Shown one piece after another: positions 57,040 to 64,000 of a stretch of DNA of 64,000 nt (positions are counted from its first letter, which is position 1; every line of letters starts with the position of its first letter). Both the position numbers and the translations under genes were made by a program. The DNA comes from Diadema setosum (taxonomy: Eukaryota > Echinodermata > Echinoidea > Diadematoida > Diadematidae). The notes under the pieces were generated by a model, which saw nothing but the letters and a program-made list of their open reading frames with translations, made no database searches and had not been told where the DNA came from. The stretch is from contig NC_092696.1 in the NCBI RefSeq assembly GCF_964275005.1, forward strand, positions 28,090,953 to 28,154,952. The letters run 5' to 3'.

Positions 57040-57603
57040 AAGGACAAGTTCTCCTTCACATACATGTGGATTGAGTGATAGTAGGACACATCAGTGAAAG
57101 TTTGGGGAAAATGGGACAATCCATTCAAAAGTTATGAATTTTTAAAATATCTTGTGCAGTCACTGCTGGATGGGAAGACTACTACAGTGTATGATGTCAC
57201 ATGCGTACAACGACAATAAGAAAGTTTAGATAAAAAGAGAATTTCACAAAACTTTACTTTTTGAATGAAGTGCACATTTCTTCGACTTGTTACTGACGTA
57301 TTTTAAGGGTAATATTATTCCCCCTGTCTTCTGAAATACAGAAGTCGAGTATTCTTTTGTTATGCGAGAAAAGTGAAAATATGTTGAATTTTCTTTATTC
57401 TTCCTTTATAAATTGTTGTACGCACTTGACATCACAAGGTAAAGTAGTCTTTTCATCCAGCTCTGACTGAACAGAAACTTCAAAAATTCATAACTTTTGA
57501 ACGGATTGTCCGATTTTCCTCAAACTCTCACTGATGTGTTCTGAGTACTATTGTTGCTGCAGTCACTCAACCCACATGTCTATGAAGGTGAACTTGTCCT
57601 TTA
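57040..57603. repeat. 560-bp foldback MITE with arms of about 105 bases
   Basis: AAGGACAAGTTCTCCTTCA at the left and TGAAGGTGAACTTGTCCTT at the right. Pairing continues through ACATGTGG.TTGAGTGA and CAATCC.TTCAAAAGTTATGA. TTAA-like bases lie at both tips. Confidence 0.8.
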
Positions 57604-58150
57604 AATTGGAGAGCTATTAAAGTATCAAGCCCCTTCCATCAGGTTTCTGTTGTATGACGAGCAGCTGTGCTAGACCCCATTCACATAATATAGAACATTG
57701 TCTTTCTAATGGCAAGGCTGCCCCAACGGAAGCAATTGATATACAATCTATGGATCTGTAGTTTGTGGTTTATGCCCTACCCTGTCCACACTTGAAAGTT
57801 ATATGTCACAAAGGGAATATGTTACCACTAGCATTTACTTTCCTAGTGTAATAAAGACATAAATTACACCTTATTCCAGTATCAAGTGCAACTTGATACA
57901 AACTTGGCATGCAATTAATTTCTTTACATAGTCGAAAAGGAGTACTTCCGTAAATGGCAAAATTTGCCTTTCGGATTGCGCTTGTTAAATTGGTGCATAT
58001 ATCGACTCTGTCGTGAAACAAGAGGAAGGCTTTGTCTTTGTGAGCTCCATTGTGCAGTTTGACCTGAGGAGTGGAGATGTGTAGTTGGCATTGGTTGGTG
58101 TGAGCAGGTCCGAGCTATAAACATGTTTCAAAAAGTTTCACATCTATTTC

Positions 58151-58497
58151 CAGGGACTCCAACCGCAAGCACCTTCTGATCTGGAGATTCTCCCATCTGA
58201 AACCCCCAACAAATGGGAGACTCCCAACTTTTGATGTGCGTGAAGCGCGAAGTTCCTTGCGGCTGGGGTCCATGGCCCGCTTAAGGGCCCTGGATGCTCT
58301 AGGGTTCTAGATGCCCTCTCGTGTTATCTCAGGCTTATTTTTTGACGTACAATATCTAAAGTAAAAGATTATTTCCAGCGGGAGACACAGAGGCAGGGCA
58401 GGAGAAATTGGATCTCAAGCGGGAGAACGGGAGATTTTGCAAAAATGGGCTGTCGGCGGGTGGTCTCCCGTCGAAAGCGGAAGAGTTGGAGTCTCTG
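58151..58497. mobile_element. hAT-like MITE, copy 2, with 6-bp target duplication
   Basis: CAGGGACTCCAACC at the left, GTTGGAGTCTCTG at the right. The target duplication TATTTC is perfect (58145-58150 and 58498-58503). Collinear with 43132-43434 but about 44 bases longer, mainly by an extra GGTCCATGGCCCGCTTAAGG segment. Confidence 0.82.
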
Positions 58498-58815
58498 TAT
58501 TTCCTTTATAGAACAATGATATTGGTGGCTAGAAACATCGTGAACGAATCAAATACACTGTATTTAAAATGGTGATGTCATTGCCCCAAAATTCTCCCAT
58601 TGGCCAGTGCAGAAATCTTGTGGCTTATGTAATGTGCAGTGCTGTACAGTCAGAAAAGTACTTCTACAATACGTATTTGATGTGATGTTGTGTCATATGA
58701 TGTGCTATACACTACATTCTAGAGTTGTAATCACTTCCTGTGATGAGACAAAACAAATGAGTGTTTCATTATGTAAAAGCTCTGTAATCCCTTGTCAGAG
58801 TCGTCGCTACAACGC

Positions 58816-59191
58816 TTAAAGTCATAGTTTACCATTTGCAGAAGAAACAAAAACCCAGCATTAGTGCATTAAAATAGTTTTAGATTGTGAGGTAGGGATA
58901 GGAACAACCACTGTGAAAATTTGAATCCGTATAATCGATGTTATTATTGTTAAATACACAAAATGTGAACAATAGTTATAAATAATAAAAATGTTTCCAG
59001 ACTAAACTCTGTACAGTTATGGTTAAATGAGAAAAATACTGATTCAATATCTCTTTATATTCTAGGCTTTAAATTGCAAACATTTTATATGATAGGATGT
59101 TTTGTGATACAACAGACCTACACATATGCATCAAATGTGATATCTTGAACATTTTTTAAATCACAGCTCCGAAGGTAAAGAGGACCTTTAA
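58816..59191 (+). repeat. Family A MITE, copy 3
   Basis: TTAAAGTCATAGTTTACC at the left, GGTAAAGAGGACCTTTAA at the right; same internal blocks as copy 1. Confidence 0.75.
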
Positions 59192-59887
59192 ACAGGACTG
59201 TGCAAAGCAAATGCATGTTGACTTGCGTTGATTCATACCTAATCCACAATTACATTGTATGACTAAAAGGATAATTGTGCCATTATATATCATGTTGTTA
59301 CATTTTATACTATTTTTCTTCAGATTACTTGAATGTGCCCATAAAAAAACCCTTCCAATCCAAGATTCTCTCCATGACATCATCTGTCAATCACTGGTAA
59401 AGTTCTAATATGAATAAGAAAAGACATTGAGATGCACCTTTCCATAGACTGAGCATAACTTGCATATTTCCATGCATTGTCTTTTGCTAATTATATTACA
59501 GCTGTAGTAATACATGTGTATAAACATGCAAGTTAGGGGAATTCCAATGTCTTTTGTTTTTGTAAACCACATATCTATTTTAGCAATGATTGACAGATGA
59601 TGTCATTGACAGAGTCTAATTAGTTTGGAAGTTTTTTGTTTTGTTTTTGTGTGTGTGTAAGTGTGTACCCAAGTAATCTGAAAAAAAGTACTAGAAAAAT
59701 TATTATCAAATATGTAATATGAAACATGATATATCTAGATATTTATTAGGCCAAATTTGCGTAAGTGATTTTGAGGGTATCATGAATCAAGATGTCAACA
59801 TGCATGAAATTTGCATTGCATAGTCCCTTTTTTTTAGGCATCGTGAAAGAATTGTACTTGCATCATTCCACTGAAGTTTCTAGGATC

Positions 59888-60352
59888 GGTTACACACGAG
59901 AGAAAATTCTTAACTTGAATCATCATTGTAATGATGATTGCAATTCGTCTTTAGAATTATCGGACCTTACACACGAAAACTGTGATTAGAATTCAAATTC
60001 TCGAGCTAAGGCGCTACGTAATCCTTGGTGACTTGTCAATCAAAACGTACGATTGAGTGCATGCATGTGGCGCGCGTACTGTATTATCTACGGAAGTGCT
60101 TGAAAGGTCACGTAAGCTCCGCCCCTCAAAAGATGTTTTGGAGGTCAAGCATTACACACGCCAATTTCGCACCAAAATTTGAGTGAAACTTCACTGGAAT
60201 TCACCTCCGGACTAGAATTTGAATTCGTGATTGTGATTTAGTAATAGCATTCATGACTCTAATTTGCTTCCACACGTGCTAAAAATTCATCATTAGAATT
60301 ATTTTTCACTGGAATCATCATTCAACTGACGAATTTTTGACCGTGTGTAACC
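59888..60352. mobile_element. 465-bp TIR element (GGTTACACACG) next to an exon
   Basis: GGTTACACACG (59888-59898) is inverted at 60342-60352. ACACACG recurs internally three times, and AGAATT/ATTCT palindromes are frequent. TTTCTAG lies outside both ends (59877 and 60353) but is four bases from the left TIR, so the duplication is imprecise. Confidence 0.65.
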
Positions 60353-60432
60353 TTTCTAGATGGCCTCTGAAAGAGTACGCATTCAAAGTATGCCTGGATG
60401 ATGTATGAGCATTGCATCTGCTTCCCTTGCAG

Positions 60433-60578
60433 AACCCGTGACGCTGACCTACCCGTTCTTCTATCGCGTGACCTTTGACACCCTGGAGGATGGTTGGCAC
60501 GCCTTCCTTCCCGAAAATGAGTTTGCGCGCCTCACCAACGAAGATTGGCGCATCAGCTACGTCAACAAAAATTTTCAG
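60433..60578 (+). CDS. MTMR9: Myotubularin-related protein 9-like, third coding exon
   Basis: Acceptor TTCCCTTGCAG; the split codon G|AA gives Glu, then PVTLTYPFFYRVTFDTLEDG ... WHAFLPENEFARLTNEDWRI, SYVNKNFQ. YPFFYRxxF, EDGWHxFLPExEF and WR.SYVNK.F are hallmarks of MTMR9 at the PH-GRAM to phosphatase-like junction. Donor GTGAGG at 60579, phase 0. Together the three exons encode 151 residues of a protein usually near 550; the phosphatase-like and coiled-coil parts lie beyond the window. Confidence 0.92.
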
Positions 60579-60961
60579 GTGAGGGACCACATCCTTCTTG
60601 GCTGCTGTGGATGTTCCAGCAGAATATGACTGCAAAGATTCTCAAAGGGGCATATCAGATAATTTATGTAATTTTATTTTGAAGTACAAAAATTGACTGT
60701 GCCATGTTTAAACTGGTGGGAATTTATTGTTGTCCTTAAAGCAGATAAAACAATACTCTGAAAGACCCAAAATATACACTGAACAAGGATGATGACGTGG
60801 GAGGCTCGCGTAGTCCAGTAATGTAGTAATGTCATTTCATTACAATACCACTTCACCTGTGTAATATTTCTGCATATTATCTTCTTTTGTTCTGCTTCCC
60901 TGAGCACCCAATCATGCACGACACTGTATGTTAACCTGCTATGTCATCATCATCACTGATT

Positions 60962-61253
60962 AGGCATTTTCACATCAGCCCGATGTTTCGAAATAGCGCG
61001 CTATTTTCTGACTTGGAAAATTAACCTGATCACGAAATAGCTTGCTATTTGATAATGTGAATACAAATTAGCGCGCTAATTGTATCGCTCTGATCGAGAA
61101 AATTTCTCAAGTCCAACTCGGGAAATTTCCGAAATAGCGCGCTATTTGATAATGTTTGAGCTGATGTGAATAGGAAATGAAATAGTGCGCTTATTTGCCA
61201 TTTCGAAAAATATCTCGAGCTTGGATTTTTATCGGGCTGATGTGAAAACGCCT
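60962..61253. repeat. TIR MITE with repeated GAAATAGCGCGCTATTT palindromes
   Basis: AGGCATTTTCACATCAGCCC then GAT is inverted at the right with one mismatch (ATCGGGCTGATGTGAAAACG then CCT). Inside, the 17-base palindrome GAAATAGCGCGCTATTT occurs exactly at about 60990 and 61130, with variants at about 61034, 61067 and 61178. Confidence 0.8.
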
Positions 61254-61394
61254 CTTGTGATTTTTTATGAATTTTGACAACATGCTTGTGCCTTATCCTA
61301 ATAACTAAAGATTCTAAAACCCAGATTCTGTAACCAGCATAAACAAACGTAGATGTCAAATGCAAAAGTGATACAAGTCATCTTATGTTTGTGC

Positions 61395-61845
61395 CGGCAT
61401 TGGTTTTTCTGTCTGTCTGTCCATCTGTCTGTTTGCAAAATAGCTCAAAAAGCTGTGAATGGATTTGGATGAGACTTAGAGCAAAATTTGATAGTGACAC
61501 AAGAAACAGATGATTTACATTTTTGTAGTGATCTGGACCGTCGTCTAGATTCAGGAATTTTTTGGATGCTTTTGAACAACCCTTTAGCACTGGCAAACAG
61601 GGTATTAAACTACACTGTATAAACGAAGGAGTTCAAGCTGCACGTATTTGAGGCATGCATATGCGCACTGAGCTCGCGGTCTAGGTGCAGCAAGAAAATG
61701 AGGTACAAAGACTCAACTTTGAGGCACTGGAAAGGATTCTGTACATGTGTCAATGTGAATAAGGACGATTTTCAGCAGGATGTGTGTATGGGTGGAAATT
61801 AGCTTCTTGACGGAGGTCTACACTATCCAAGTACTTTTGTGGTTA
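61395..61845. mobile_element. CTCCGCCAAG-family dispersed element, copy 2 (decayed)
   Basis: Matches 35771-36150 in order: CTGTCTGTCTG tract, GCAAAATAGCTCAAAAAGCT, GATAGTGACACAAGAAACAG, GTATTTGAGGCATGCATATG, then TTGACGGAGGTCTACACTAT. The left TIR is degraded. Confidence 0.65.
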
Positions 61846-63189
61846 CCAGTATTGCTAATGGAATTGTGGCGTGTTTGATGCTTTATACCTGAAAGTTTTT
61901 ATGACTTGGTAATAGCCTCACTCTCTTTCTCTCTTTCTCTATTTATCTTTTTATTCAATGTATGATCTTATTTTCAAGGGGGGGGGGGAATATGAGAGTG
62001 ATATTGATTGATTAGAAGATTATGTGTTTAAGATTGTATGTGGTTTGCCTCACAACATATATATAAAAATATGTGTACATTGTAGTTTTAGTTCTTGGAC
62101 AGTCAACACTGAACAGCTGCAGTGTGATTATATCCTGTATTCAAAAGAACACAGTGCCACAGGCATAGAAAAAAAAATAAATACACTCATCAATGCTTCT
62201 GCTGTGTACATTTAACAACACCTTTCACTGTTGCTTTATATCTGCCCGTTTTGTATAATCATTAATTAATTATTTTTGTATCATATTGATAGGTATGTTC
62301 AAAAGTTTAATCACTGTACTTTTCATTTTTGTAACTGTTCTTTTAATTCGGGTGGGGGGGGGGGAAGAGGAGGGGAGACATTTATCTTGACCCTTTGACC
62401 CTGTGGTCAAGGCCAATCCAGTCCATCTGAATGTAAATGAAGGCCAATGATGATGATAGAATACTAGTAGTAATGGTTTGAAAGAGTGGAGGCATTCCAG
62501 TTGACTACTCACTGCAGTCAACTTGCTTTGCTTTCAATTGATTTGTAAGTTTTAATCATTCACAAACTGCCACTCAGCCCACGTCAGTTACATTATGTAC
62601 TCGGTGGATTCAGTTTTATCTTGAACCCCAAGTCTTGCATCATTTCAGGATCAAATTGCACAACCAACTGACAGATCTCTTACGTTAATAATTGCGTGCC
62701 CTCTCAGCACCCACAATGCTGCATCATCATGTGACACAAATTCTCTCTTTTGCCTTGTGCTGTTCAACATTCTTAAACCTGTTGCATATGATGGACTGTT
62801 CGATTCATATTACATGATTGTTCAGTGAAGAGCTTACGTGTATAAATGGAAAGGTTGAGTGTTGTTTTCTATTACAAATGTGATTCAAGTGGTTTTCTGA
62901 GTGGTTTGGTTTTCCACTGACAAGCTGTATTGTCTGATGAGGAGAACTGGGATTGTATCCTATTGTGTAACCTGTGAGTGGAACTAGTCTCAGTTTCTGT
63001 GTATGTTCATTGTGAAAACCTTGTTGAGGTTCTCGTGGAAATCCTCTTGCAGGTATTGCACATTGTCCGTTGATGCAGCGAAACCAAAATCATGGTCGTG
63101 ACCTGTTTTTAACCTGTGCAGAATGGGTTCAGTGGGTACCATGCATTGGAAAGGATGAGTGAAGACTATGTATATCCTCACTTATAAGA

Positions 63190-63613
63190 CAGGGCTCCAC
63201 ACTAACCTTTTTTTTTGGGTGTCCCGATGGGGCCACCAAAATCATCAATTTCAAATTTTTGGTGGCCCAAGAGAAAAATTTGGTGGCCCGAAAAAAAAAA
63301 ATTAAAAGTCTTTTTTTTTTAATAAATCAAATATTTAAGTTTTATCATAGTAAGAATTGGAAGCTGGATATATCTACTCATTGGAAACCTCAACAAACTC
63401 GCAACACTCACTCTCAGGCACTCATCCAGTCCTTTTTATCCATCCTTTAAACAAATTTAACTGCTAATTTCCGGCGCAAAAAAAGTTACTTTTCAAAAAA
63501 TTTTGGTGGCCCTTGGTGGGCCACCAAATTTGGCTTTTTAAAAAAAAATTGGTGGCCCGACTTTCATTTTTGGTGGCCCCGGGCCACTGGGCCACCGTTA
63601 GTGTCGAGCCCTG
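63190..63613. mobile_element. hAT-like element with CAGGGCTC ends
   Basis: CAGGGCTCCACACTAAC at the left, GTTAGTGTCGAGCCCTG at the right. Flanking bases TATAAGA / CATAAGA suggest a decayed 7-8-bp duplication, as for hAT. Repeated TTTGGTGGCCC blocks inside. No transposase. Confidence 0.75.
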
Positions 63614-64000
63614 CATAAGACATGAGTGTGGATTGCAAAGAGAAAACGAAATGTTTCAGCTTATTTTTATAATTTCTATGATAATGAAATAATAATAGTT
63701 GATAGCTTTAGGGCCCCTTTTCCACCGGATACAAAGCACTATGAGATGTCATCCCTGGTCGCCATAGGAGACAATCATATACAAATTACCAGACAGTGAA
63801 AAGTCCAAGGCATATCGGGATAGCAATCTTTTTAATTGCACATTCAAGAATCTACATTTTGATGTTCTTGAATCATCTTGTAGAAAAAAAAAATCAGTGA
63901 CAAGATACCAACTGAAACATTCTTAAGACTTTTTGAAGGTTTTGGCCAGTCTTGAGTGCTGTTAAACCAGAAACATGAAACTTTTGTGAATTAGAGCTGA

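Larger units (their letters stand above)
53541..60432 (+). other. MTMR9-like intron (6.9 kb), MITE-rich
   Basis: GTGAGT ... CCCTTGCAG. It holds a LINE tail (54382), two direct LINE-like segments, a TIR MITE (55082), a TTAA mini-MITE (56031), family A and B MITEs, a long foldback (57040), the second hAT-like MITE (58151) and a TIR element ending 80 bases before the next exon. I find no additional coding exon. Confidence 0.75.
60579..64000 (+). other. MTMR9-like intron, continuing past the window
   Basis: Opens with GTGAGG. No further MTMR9 exon is recognisable up to the right edge. It holds the MITE at 60962, the dispersed element at 61395, a G run at about 62352, a TTAA-family relic near 62771 and the hAT-like element at 63190. 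Confidence 0.65.

Overview
The window reads as nuclear DNA of a marine invertebrate, most likely an echinoderm (sea urchin, sea cucumber or relative). The reasons are low GC content, intronless receptor genes mixed with an intron-rich housekeeping gene, abundant short TIR elements, a tRNA-derived SINE, TGACCTTTGACC-rich and CTCCGCCA-ended repeats, and a Ty3/gypsy element with one gag-pol frame primed by tRNA-Ser. The phylum is inferred from repeat style and is not proven.

Layout. (1) 1-5 kb: an intronless rhodopsin-family GPCR on the minus strand, aminergic/muscarinic-like in outline but with Gln at position 3.32. (2) 5-11 kb: repeats only, including a tRNA-derived SINE, TA/TG microsatellites, a 1.3-kb TIR element loaded with TGACCT half-sites, and a LINE ORF2 tail relic. 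(3) 11.7-18.1 kb: two paralogous, intronless, single-pass Ig-superfamily receptor genes, both minus. The second has a frameshift in its cytoplasmic tail, and the ancestral C-terminus survives in another frame. (4) 19.3-28.05 kb: a nested transposon complex. The outer shell is an 8.6-kb element with perfect 26-bp TIRs and TATA flanks. A LINE fragment with a 22-bp target duplication sits on its left tip, and a Ty3/gypsy retrotransposon with identical LTRs lies inside it. The remaining 2.85 kb carries repeated copies of a 15-bp motif, GTCAGATACGTTACC. (5) 28-44 kb: no secure gene. There is one possible orphan first exon, a large foldback, a CG-bounded element with a six-unit tandem array, and many small MITEs. 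(6) 44-64 kb: the 5' part of a plus-strand myotubularin-related gene (MTMR9-like). Three exons with clean splice sites give 150 codons of the PH-GRAM region; the rest lies beyond the right edge. Its upstream DNA holds a 17-bp minisatellite and a PIF/Harbinger-like element with a TTA duplication, and its introns are crowded with MITEs.

The genes do not form a pathway. The receptors are surface proteins and MTMR9 is a phosphoinositide-phosphatase adaptor. The most unusual structures are the 15-mer cluster inside the TIR shell, the frameshifted IgSF tail, and two hAT-like MITE copies that each keep a perfect 6-bp target duplication.
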